The position numbers were made by a program, and so were the translations under genes. The notes beneath the pieces are model-generated. The model was not told the origin of the DNA, ran no database searches, and was given only the letters and a program-made list of their open reading frames with translations. Below, one piece after another: positions 1 through 11,967 of a stretch of 42,500 bases of DNA. Every line of letters begins with the position of its first letter. Within the stretch, counting starts at the first letter, position 1. Source of the stretch: Chromera velia (taxonomy: Eukaryota > Sar > Chromeraceae); the NCBI GenBank assembly GCA_018398765.1, contig JAHBMJ010005856.1, forward strand, positions 106,937-149,436. The letters are read 5' to 3'.

Positions 1-1
1 C

Positions 2-71
<70 letters not shown>

Positions 72-72
72 C
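1..72. repeat. (CA)n then (GA)n microsatellite
   Basis: About 45 bp of CA units pass directly into about 27 bp of GA units at the window edge, in what is probably an intron of the giant gene. Confidence 0.95.
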
Positions 73-3000
73 ATCACAAAGCTGATTGCATCAACGTGCA
101 TGTGAGCGGGTACAACACAGTCGATTTGCTTGTTGAGAATCATGCGCAATTGTACGACAGGCAAAGCGCACAGACGGCGCATGTGGCGTTCCCATCGCAG
201 TTGTGGGTGCCGTTGCATTCGTTTACGTCTGCATGCAGTTGTCGAAATCAATTAGTGACATGATCAGCCAAAAAGCCAGCGGACATGCATGTAGCGAGTG
301 AATGAGACCAGGTAGAAAGAAGATCTGGTAAAGCGAAACAAAACAAACGGAACTGATGGAAGAAAAAAATCTATTCGGTGGGAGCACAGATTTCTGCCAC
401 CGAGTCGGAACTGTCATGCTCATGCGTCCTGCAGGGTGTTTCATTTTGTAATATGCACACCATTCATACACATGGTGCTCTTCGAAGACCGCATTAGAAA
501 ACGATGTGGTTCACGTTTTGTGTCTCTTCTTTTCCAACACGCCACACAGGTCAAACATGAGCAGAGAACCCCGTCACTCACTTGAGCATGTGAGGCCGTC
601 ACCCGTCCATCCGTCGTTGCAAGTGCACTCGAAGCTCCCGATGTTGTCGGCACATGTGGCGTTCTGGTTGCAGTCGTGGCTGTTTAGAGAGCACTCGTCC
701 TCGTCTGCAAGAAGGAAGTCAAGCAAAAGGAAAAGAATAGGACGGGTACACCAAAGCAAAGGCTCTTTCGATTCATTCCACCAAAAAGCTGCCGGGACCA
801 TCTTCTAACACACAAATGGATGGATGGATGAGAATCAAATAAAGAAGATGCCGCTCAAAACAATACTGAATTGGAAGAAAGAAAAGTGTGCGGCGGTTTA
901 CGAGCCGAGTATCGCATGAAACAGCCGTCATTCTGTGCCGAAGGAGAAACCCGGAGCCACGAGGACGCAGTCAACCTTCTTGACTCTTAAATGAGATCTG
1001 TGTCGCACATATCACCGCATTGATGTGTCAGAGGCACATATGCTCACTCACTTACTTGAGCAGCTGACGCCACTCCCCGACCACCCGTCGTTGCAGGCAC
1101 AGACGAAGCTCCCGATGTTGTCGGCACACGTCGCGTTCCCGTGGCAGTCGTGGCTGTTCAGACTGCACTCGTCCTCATCTGCAGAAGAAGACACACAGTC
1201 GGATCATCAACTCAATGAAGATCACCGAGTCGGAACTGTCATGCTCATGCGTCCTGCAGGGTTTTTCTTTCATTTGCCATATGCACATCATTCATACGTA
1301 TAGTGTTATTCGAAGACCGCATTAGAAAGCGATGTGGTTCATCTTTTGTATCTCTTCTTTTCCAACACGCCACACAGGTCAAACATGAGCAGAGAACCCT
1401 CACTCACTTGAGCATGTGAGGCCGTCACCCGTCCATCCGTCGTTGCAAGTGCACTCGAAGCTCCCGATGTTGTCGGCACATGTGGCGTTCTGGTTGCAGT
1501 CGTGGCTGTTTAGGGAGCACTCGTCCTCATCTGCAGACACCAAGAAGACACTCGGTTGCCTAATGGAGACATTCTTTGTGCCGGCGACTCATGCATTCGC
1601 CCTCCCGTTCCTTCTCTTTATTACATCTTCCGGAGTCCGACATCAAAGCCGAGCACAAACTTGTGGACGGTCTGCAAATCATGCGTTCAAATGCGACAAT
1701 TGCCTCCATCTTCTGCAGTTGACAATCCTTAATTGTCGCATGGAAGCTGAAACAGAGTTTCTGCCTCATGCGCACATTCACATTCACGTGGTGAAAAGAG
1801 ACGGGACCCCGCCTCAAAATGAATGTCATGGAGCCTCTCTCGTTTCGGTTGAGGAGAACGCTGAGACAACGTAAAGGGCATAAAGAAATACAAGATGAGA
1901 GAGACCCGGACGGGCTGACTCGAACAAGTAATGCCGTCCCCTGTCCACCCGTCGTTGCAGGCACAGACGAAGCTCCCGATGTTGTCCGCACACGTGGCAT
2001 TGGTGTGGCAGTTGTGCGTACCATTGTTGCATTCATTTGCATCTGCACGTAAATGAAATGAGAGACAGCCAACCCGATTTAGCGTCCGTAAAGCATTTCA
2101 CACCCGCAAGAGTATCCCCACGATAGTCTGACAAAGGATGTGCGTAAGTTTGTGCATGGATTCTCGGTGCACTCGTCTGCGTCTATGTGAATAAGGGGCG
2201 AGTCCGAGAAATTCAATCGCGAAGGAGGGAAGCAGTCCAAAGGGAAGCCAAGATTTGCAAAGAGGAAGAAAGTGGTTGGCTTCTTCTGCCTTCGTTTTAT
2301 TGATTGATTCGCGCAGCCTGTCCGACGCCTCTGCATACATGAAGGCAAAAGTGCTTATCTATTCAACAATCAAAGTTGATAGAAACAGACTTACTTGTAC
2401 AGCTCACACCATCCCCTGTCCAGCCATCGTGGCACGTGCACACAAAGCTCCCAGCTGTGTCATTACGTCGCGTTGATGTGGCAGTTGTGGGTATTCAGCG
2501 TGCACTCGTTAGAAGCTGCAAGCAAGCAGACACATGCATGGCATACAGGTTGTGCTCCACAAGTTTTCTTTGATCGAGACTCTGATGGATTCACAAGTGC
2601 ACCATGCAACCCCATTCTCTGCATGTGGTTGAGATTGGACTGCTCGTGCAGAACTTTAGAGGACCGAAAAGAATGTACTGCGCACGCATGCACGCGCCGC
2701 TTGAACAATTGGTTTTTGAAAAAGAGGTTCAAACGACGGGGAGTGAGCATTCACACAGTGCAACTTAGAAAGGAACAAAAGTTGCTTCATTTCGAAAGGA
2801 ACTACGTGAACCTTTAAAGCGGACAGGCTGGTCGACAAAGGAGAAGCAAAGCAATGTGCTGATCACGTACAAGACGGCAGAGGGACTGTCCTCGTAAAGA
2901 ACGGGCAAAGAGGGTGCAAGACGTTCTTCCGTTGATGTGAAGGACCACTCGTGGCATGAAATGGTCTGGGAGGTATTCCCATTCAAATGTGCATCTTCCA

Positions 3001-6000
3001 GGGTACATGTATACAAACACACAGGAAGCTTTGCTTTGCCAAGACCCTGCAGGACCAACCTGTACAATTGAGGCCAGGAATGCGGCCGCCTGCACGTGCA
3101 CGAAAATTTAAAGCGCAGATCAAGCAGAGTGACACAGCAGGGACATGCAAAGTCAGAACTGTCCAAAAAGGCAGAGGTCGCTGCACCGGCCGGTACATAA
3201 ATGGAGAGTCAGCTCTAAAGGATTTCTGGATTTAACTGAGAGGCAGAAGAAGCCGCAAATGGATACTGAACGTGACAGAAAGAAGTAGCGAAAGACAGAA
3301 ATACACATACATACATATGGTAATACTGGTCATTTGAGAGCATCTACACCACAAAAAAGTTTACCCCCCTCTGGGTCTGCGCCCCTCCCTTGCCAACGCC
3401 CAGAAGTCTCTGTCACCTCTTTTCTGGTCCTCTACTTGCTTGTGTGGATTGATATTAGCACACTTGCGAAAAGTGAAGTTCCACGAGACTCAAGAGACCG
3501 TCCGACCGACCGACCGACCGACCGATGTGACCGTGGAGTTCAATCTCTCCGATGCTCAGAATGTTCGTTGAAGTGCTGGCTACGACCTTTTGAAAATGAA
3601 ATTTGAATGAGTTAAAGGGCCCCAGAGTGCTGTTGGCCGAGAAGGTCTTGATCTCATTGATGGTCCAACTCGTCTCCCCCGAAAAGGCCCCGACCTCGGC
3701 CCAGCTCGTGCCCCCGTCTGCCGAACCGTACACGGTCATCTTGCTGGGGGACCAGTCAGCACTCGTGTCCTGACGCCCTCTCACCTTGTATTCAAAGAGA
3801 GACAGGTCGCACGGAATGTCCAAAACCAATTCGACAGTAGCGTCGGTACCTGAAGCTGTCCCAAGGTTGGGCACGTCGGACACGTGGTACCCTTGCCGGC
3901 TCCCTCCGATGTGTCCATCGAATGCGCCGCTTGGTGGCCACTCCCCGGAGTCGAACGAAGACGTTGAGAGGGTACCTTTAAACCAGTAGATGTTGGATTT
4001 TGCTCTGTATCTGCCCGCACACACGCTGCCGGAGTAGTCCTTGTAGATAGTGTAGATCGAGTTGAACGTTACTGAGGTGTCTTTGGTCCAGGTGTCCACC
4101 CTCCCGATGTCCGTGGGGGGAATCTGTGAAATCGGGGGAAACGAGTCACTTGTTCCCAAGCTGCAAGCGCAAGTAAAGGAGCCGACTGTGTTGCTACATG
4201 TCGCGTCTTGGTGACAGTTGTGACTCGCAACCGCGCACTCGTCGGCGTCTGCATTCATCAATGCGATGAGAATTCATCCACAGATTTTTCCAGTCTACGC
4301 CACAGATGTCTTTTGTTTCCTCAGTTCCCTTTCTACAGAGAATCATCGTACCGATTCCCATGAAAGAGCAACAGTTAGCTGGCTATTTGTGCAGCTTCTA
4401 GCCGTCATGTTTCTCACAAGAGAGTGCCCACATTCATTTGAAGTGCACAAGAAAAGAGTCGGACGGGTTCAGAAACCCCAATAAAAAATGCAAACGGTCT
4501 ATTGGTCGAGAGAGAAAGTGGACAGAACACAATTCAAACGAAAAACCCTGATTTGAGAAGGCAGGCAAGGACGTTGACAAAAGCACGGCCAGTCAATTTT
4601 GAACCTTCGTACCTGTACAGTTCACACCATCGCCTGTCCACCCGTCACCGCAGACACAGACGAAGCTGCCAGCCGTATCGTTGCACGCGGCATTCGGGTC
4701 ACAATTATGGATGTTCTCCGTGCACTCATCAACTTCTGCAATGAAGCAGGAATTCCAGCAAGTCGCAAAGGGAGGTACATTGATGTCAGGCAAGCCTTAA
4801 TGGATGCCAAATGTGGGAATTAGAGAGAATTCACGCGCAGACCAACTAGACCTCCTGCATGCCACATGCATGAACCGACTGACTAACTGACTGACGTGTG
4901 CATGAAGTTCCATTGGCAGCAGAGCCCCCGGAATCATCTGAGAATCCTACATTGCACCCACAGGTGAAGCTGTTGGCTGTGTCGGTGCAGGTGGCGTTGG
5001 CTTGGCAGTTGTGTGTCCCTTTGTTGCACTCATTCGGGTCTGCAGGCAGTCAGGGACGGACAATTCAGTGAAGATTGTGCTTTCCTTGTCCCCATGCCGA
5101 TCACGTAGCATCGTGAGAGCAACGCCTAATCCAAAGTGATTGGCTGCAGTTGACCCTAAGATGAGCTCGTTAGTCGACAGACAGACCAGTGGATACTGGA
5201 CAAATAATCAGAGAGTCACGAGAACTCACAGGAGCAGAAGAGCTCGGAGGAAAGAAAAGCGAGAGAATGGTCAGCGCAGACAGCAACACAAAGCAGAGAA
5301 AATGTGATGTTACATCTCCCTCCGGTGCGTCTTTCCTTTTGACTAGCTCGACTGCTTTGTTTTTGCATGGCATAGCATGGTGACTGACTTATTTCCTTAC
5401 AACATGTTTCTCCCAATAGAAGAAGAATTTCCCGGGTTGGATGAATAGAATAAATAGATTGCATGCATGCACTCTATTCACTGACTGACATGTTTCTCCC
5501 GATAGAAGAATTTCCCCGATCGACATCGGGTTAGGGTCTGTGAAGGCGACTCTCTGGCCCACGAACTTGAAACTGGTGAATGGGCCTACCGTGCTGTCGG
5601 CACTGAAATTCTTAACTTCTAAAATGCCCCAGCTGGTCTCTCCAGAGAAGGATCCCAAAATCTTCCAAGTGCTCAGATCAGTCGAACCGTGAATCTCGGC
5701 TTTGCTCACAGTCTCTTTGCTGGCCGCACCACCATCTCGAGATTGCACGCCATATTGATGGAGGCTCGTGAAACAAGGAAGCTCCAAAATGACCTCTACG
5801 TTTTCCTCTGATGCCGCGGACGTTCCTGCTAGTGTGTCGTTGCCTGACTTGAACCCGTTCTTATTGCCTGCCCCCCACGGTTCCCTGTCGAAAGCTCCAC
5901 TGGGCGGCCACTCAAATGCACTAAAACTGCCAGGGGCGGTATATTCCCACCACTGGGTGTTCGTTCTCGCTCGATATCTGCCCGGACACAACGCTCCCGT

Positions 6001-9000
6001 GTAGTCTTTGTAGAGGGTCAGGAGGCCGTTGTGCGTCACGATGTCGTCCTTCGTCCATGCGTCCCCTCTACCTATGTCAGAAGGAGGAATTTGATGCAGT
6101 TCTGCATGCGCGCACACGTACGTATGCATTGAAGTAACATGATCATGGAGCGGTAAGAAGACGAAAGATGATCCGTACTGCACAATCCGACATACAGATG
6201 ATCACCTCAAGCTCGCGGTCTCCCTAGCCTTCCAGCCGACATGCACCCGTGTCGCCATGCATGGTCATGCAAACAACCGAAGACCCCATGCAGGCGAGGC
6301 AATGACTTAAATCCGTTCTCATATTTTCCTCAATGTTCTTACCATTCTTTAGCCTGCCTGGGACCCTTTTAAGACCTTGCTTTTCCAGAGAGTCCAGAGG
6401 TACCAGACAAAGGGGGGTGCAACCAGTCAATCAGACTTACCTTTTCTGATATGCATGCTCACCACTGACCTGTGCAATCTGTCACGCCGTCCCCGAAGAA
6501 CCCGCTGTTGCACGCGCAGGTGAAGCTTGTGGTTGTGTCGGTGCAGGTTGAGTTGCCGTCGCAGTTGTGCCTTCCGTCTTCGCACTCGTTTTGCCCTGCA
6601 TGGATGGAAAGATAAAAAGGCACGAGATTCATCAAGAGAACCAGTTAACCTCACTACATAAAATTGGGCAAAGAGAACCAAACAGCCACATTGTCTTTCA
6701 AACCATGTGCCGCTGAAATGCCCAGGAGATGGGAGGACGAAAGCAAAAAAAAAGCAACTGACAGTCCCAGTTTTACACACACGAAGACACGCAGATACAG
6801 GCGGACAGGAGGGGTCGGCAACACGGTCAGAAGGTTTTGCTTAACAAGGCCTCGTGGAGTTAGCGGTACAAGAGAAAAGCAATACGTACATAATCAAGGT
6901 TTCAGCCTTGGCGCTGTGTCCAACGCAATTAAGCGGAGTGCTTCAAATGAATACGTGAGTGAGTGAGTGAGAGAGTGAGTGGAGGGAGAAATGCCGACTG
7001 ACTGTCTCCGTAGAGTTTGATATCGCCGATGACCACTTTTCTGTCGATGTCTGACGCCACCTGGTGAGTATCGAACTTGAAGTACGAGAAGGGTCCCAGG
7101 GAGCTGTTGGCAGAGAACCATTTCACTTCTGCATACTCCCAGGTAATCTCTCCAGAGAATGAACCAATCTCGGTCCACAAGCTGCCGTCTAGGGATCCAG
7201 ACACGGTCATTTTTGAGGGGGTGCTGGTTAGGATGGGGGAGCTGCCATCGTTTCCCCGCGCTGCCACTCCGAAGGTGTGGAGATAAAGAACGCAGGGAAT
7301 CTGAATGATGAGCTCAAGGTTTGCATCGGTGCCGCTGTCAGTGCCTGTGTTTGTGGCAGTTCCTGTTCCCGGTCCCACAAATCCTGTGACAGTGTCGTCG
7401 ATCCCGTCCATTCCGTCAAAGGCTCCAGAGGGGGGCATCTCGGTACTCTGAATCGTCGTCGCATGTGTGTTGTCACGCCAGTCTTGGTTGGACTTCGCTG
7501 TGTAACTTCCGGGACACACGGCCCCTGTGTAGGTCTTGAGGAAGGTCGGGAGACTGTTGTACGTCACCGTCGAGTCCTTTGTCCATGTGTCACCGGCACC
7601 GATGTCCGCGGGGGGGATCAAGTCGAGGGCAGTGCACGACACGCCGTCGCCGGTGAAGCCCTGGTTGCATGAGCAGGTGAAGTTGCGACCGGCATTCTTG
7701 CACGTGGCGTTGGCGTGGCAGTTGCCGGTCCCGTCTCCGCAGGGGTCTGCAGCAGGAAGAGAAGAGACGAGAGGGTCTATGCAGAGGGAGGGTCTCTCCG
7801 ACACGCATAACCAAACACGCAGATCATGTCGCCGGTTGCATGTGTCCATCCATCGAGAACAACAACGAAGAGCGCACCAACGACGGAAAGCACTAAAGCG
7901 ACCACAGAAAGACACGCAGCAAGCTCATCAGGGGCTTGACGTTTCGCAACAATGAAGAGGGAGAAAAGAAGGGAGAGCAACCCGGAGAAGGCATGACAAA
8001 GAAACAAACACACACACACACACACACACACTCACTCACTCACACACACACACATAAAGGCAGGGAGGGCCTGGATTCCATAGGGAAATCAGAAAGTTCG
8101 ACAGGCAGGCAGGCAGGCAGGTAAGTTGTATGAGCTTTGGTGCACAAGTTTGCCTCCTCCTCACGGGATCTGGAGTGTGAGTGTGAGAGGCAGTGACTGA
8201 CGCACTCCAACGCACCTGAAACAGCTCCAATCAATTCAATGTCACCCACAGATGGTTCATAGTCGCTAGACCCCGCAACCTTTCGGATGTCGAACTTGAA
8301 ATAGTTGAACGACCCCAGCGCCGCGTTCGCAGAGAATGCCTTAACCTCGCCTGCGCCCCACGAGGTCTCTCCTGAATATGACCCGAGCTCAGTCCAGGCG
8401 CTGCTGTCGGTCGAGCCGTAGACAACCATCTTGGCGGGTGACTGATTAGCTGCAACGCTCGCCATGTCAGCTCGTGAGGTCACTTTGTATTCAGAGAGAG
8501 TGATGCTGCAAGGAGTCTGCAAAACGAGCTCAACGTTCCCCTCTCCGCCGCTGCCTTGGCCTGTATTCGTCACCGCCGCAGTTGTGACGTATCCTTGAGC
8601 CTGCTTGTCGAAGGCACCACTAGGAGCCCACTCGCCTGAGCCAATGGAGTAAATACTCGCGTCTCCCCACCATGCGGTGTTGCTCATCGCTCTGAATCTC
8701 CCGGGACACACGCTGCCTGTGTAGTCCATGTATTGGGTGTTCAGGCCGTTGTAGGCCACAGAAGGGTCCTTCGTCCACGTGTTGCCGGCTCCAATGTCGG
8801 CGGGGGGAATCTGCGGGGGGGCAGAGCACGAGACGCCGTCCCCTATGAACCCTCCGTTGCAGGAGCAGGTGAAGCTGTCCCCTGCGTTCGTGCAGGTCGC
8901 GCTGGCGTTGCAGTTGTGGGCCCCGTCTCCGCAGAGGTCTGCAGACAGAGCAGAGAAAGAAAGAAAGAAGCGCGGCGATCGACGAGAGAAGGAAGGATCG

Positions 9001-11924
9001 AGGATGCGTTCAGGGACATGTATAGAAAAGAAGATGAAAAAATACATGCACGAGCACCCAGTTTGTGTGAACAGCCTGGGGCGAAGCGGGGGCGAAAGAA
9101 ACTCCAAAGGCAAAAACGGATCAGAACAATGCTCAAGCTACTGTCTCTCTGATTGGTTCGCCCCAGATTGTTTTTGCTTTTGCTATCGGAAATCCGAGAT
9201 GAGCAGCTACGTGAGCCGGCTTCGGACATTTTCAAGATTGTCTGTCTCTTGTGTGGGGAATTTGCTGAATGATTTGCGGATCAGAAGCAGCAGCGGAACG
9301 ACTCTGTGAAAAGTCCAGCTAGGCCATCGATGCACTCACTGGCCTTCACAGCACACTCAATCACTTTTTTTCTGTTTTCAAGTACGAATGCGTCTGCATG
9401 TGCTCATTTGGACGATAGGATTGATTCAGCATTCTGAGGGGAAGGGAGGGACCGCCGGAGGGGTGACTGAAGCATGCAATCAATGACTCTCTGCTGTTTG
9501 TGCTCATGCACATACTAGCTACCCTCGTAGTGTTGTCTCGAATCATTACACCCGTCCCGACATGAATTCTTCCCATCCATCAGCATTCACGCATACACAC
9601 ATACATACATACATACATGCGGTCGGAGAGCCACAGTGCTCAATCAGATTACCTGACCCTAGGCCTGACTGACCCAAAGGGAGCCCGAACAACGCGATTT
9701 CGCTCAGAATCATAGATGCATCGGTAGACGAGGCCAGTTTGTTAAAGTCAAATTTGAAGTAATTGAACGGTCCGGTCAGTGACACCACAGAGACATCAAA
9801 GCTCCGCAGTTCAGCAGCTGTCCACCCCGACTCGCCCGAATAGGAACCAATCTCGGTCCAGCTACTGCCGTCCACAGATTCGGACACAGTCACTTTCGTT
9901 GGAGTGGTGTTCGCGGGATTCCCCCCAGAACGCGCTTGCACATCGTACTTGTGAAGAGTGAAGCTGCATGGAGTCCGTAGGACCAGCTCCACGTTTGCGT
10001 CTGTCCCGCTGCTTGTTCCAGAGTTCAGCACAGGACTGTCGGTGTGAAAGCCAGCTACAGCATTCGTCGCGCCCACTGCTTTATCAAACGCCCCGCTCGG
10101 CGGCCACTCGTTGGTGCTATAAGAGGAATTTGACGCATTGTCAAACCAGTCCGTGTTGGTCATCGCTCGATAGCGCCCCGGGCACACACTTCCTGTGTAG
10201 TCCTTGTACTGGGTGTACAGGCCAGAGAAGAGCACTGACGAGTCCTTCGTCCAGGTGGTGGCGGGTCCGATGTCTGAGGGAGGAATTTGGACAACCTCGA
10301 ACCCATACAGCTTGATGTCTCCAATGCTCATGGTTCCGTCCGCCGCTTCCGACACTCTCTTTGCAGTAAAGAAAAAACAGTTGAAGGCCCCCAGAGTGCT
10401 GTTGGCACTGAATATGCGCGTCTCCGCAACACTCCAATTAATCTCTCCCTCAAAAGACCCCAGCTCCGTCCAGGTGCCTGTACAATCCAACGATCCACTG
10501 ACGCTCATCTTGCTCGGAGTTTGGGTCTCCGAGCCGTCCTGTCTCGCTTGGATTGCGTACTCGTGCATTTCCAAAAGACAGGGCGTCTGAAGAATCAATT
10601 CGATATCAGCATCACTCGCCGCATCAGTTCCGGATTGTGGGACATCAGGCGCGAAAGCAGACGTCTGCTGGGTAGCCCCCCCCACCCCGTCGAAGGCCCC
10701 ACTGATCGGCCACTCATTTGAGTCAAAGCCCCCCCCACTGCCTGCGTCGTTCTTCCACGCCACGTTTGCCTTCGCTCTGTATCTGCCACTGCACACGCTC
10801 CCACTGTAGTCCTTGTACAGCGTGTAGACGGAGTTGTGAGTCACTGTGCTGTCCTTTATCCATGTGTCGCCTCTACCGATGTCTGCGGGGGGAACGAGGG
10901 TGAGGGTGGAACAAGAGACGCCGTCTCCTGTAAAGCCGCTGTTGCACGTGCAGGTAAAGCTGCTCCCTGAGTTTGCACAAGTCGCGTTGGCGTCGCAGTT
11001 ATGAGCCGAGAGGGTGCAGAGGTCTGCAAAAAAGAGATTCAAGGAAGAAAAAAAGTCAGCAAGAAAACACGCAAAAAAAAGAGAATTAAAACAAGCTCCT
11101 TTGTTGCATGCAGAGAGCCGATCAGTGTGGTGACCGAACCCGATGGAACGAAGCAAGAAAGGAAGAAAGGAATGAAAGAATAAAGAGAAATCCAGGACTG
11201 CAACAACTGAGCGGGCGTCAAGGGGCGGGGAGAGGAGGAAAAAGGACGGATTTTGAACACGGAACGACAAGCACAACAATTGAGACAAGGAGTGCACTTC
11301 TCAGCAGAACTGACCAGTGACGCTCGACGCCAGCAGGTGTAGTTCTCCAAAGCAGAGGTAATAGCTGTCCGCCTTCGAGATCCTTCGCGAGTCAAATTTG
11401 AAGTAGTTGAAGGGACTCAGTGTACTGTCGGCAGCGAAGTTCTTTCGCTCTCCCTGTGTCCACGAGGTTTCATTCGTGAACGACCCTATCTGTGTCCAAC
11501 TACTTCCGTCTGCAGACCCGTAAACGATCATCTTGCTCGGTGAAAGATCGGGTGCGTTGTTGTCGTTTCGGGAAGTGATCCCGTATTCCTTCAGATGAAC
11601 GCTGCAAGGAGTCTGGAGGATCAGCTCCACGTTCGACTCCCCGGCATCCGCATATCCGCTGACCGAGCTACTGGCTGTACAGTATCCGGTCCCTGACCCG
11701 TGAGTTGCCAGAGGCTGCCCATCGAACGCCCCGGCCACAAACCAAGGGTCGCTCGTAGAGTACCACCCGCCGTCTCCGAAATGCACTTCGTTGGTCGTCG
11801 CCCTGAACTTTCCTGGACATACGGTGCCGTTGTAGTCTGTGTACATGGAAGGGATGTTGTTGTAGGTCACAGAGGGGTCCTTCGTCCACGTCGCAGCCGT
11901 GCCAATGTCTGCAGAGGATATCAA

Positions 11925-11967
<43 letters not shown>

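Noticed and set aside
1-72. Telomere-like terminal repeat at the window edge
   Set aside because: Units are CA and GA dinucleotides, the same compound microsatellite found internally at 18048 and 19898, not a telomeric hexamer or heptamer.
7536-7955. Long plus-strand open frame opposite exon 12
   Set aside because: It is a shadow of the EGF-DS exon; similar shadows occur opposite every DS exon because of their codon bias.
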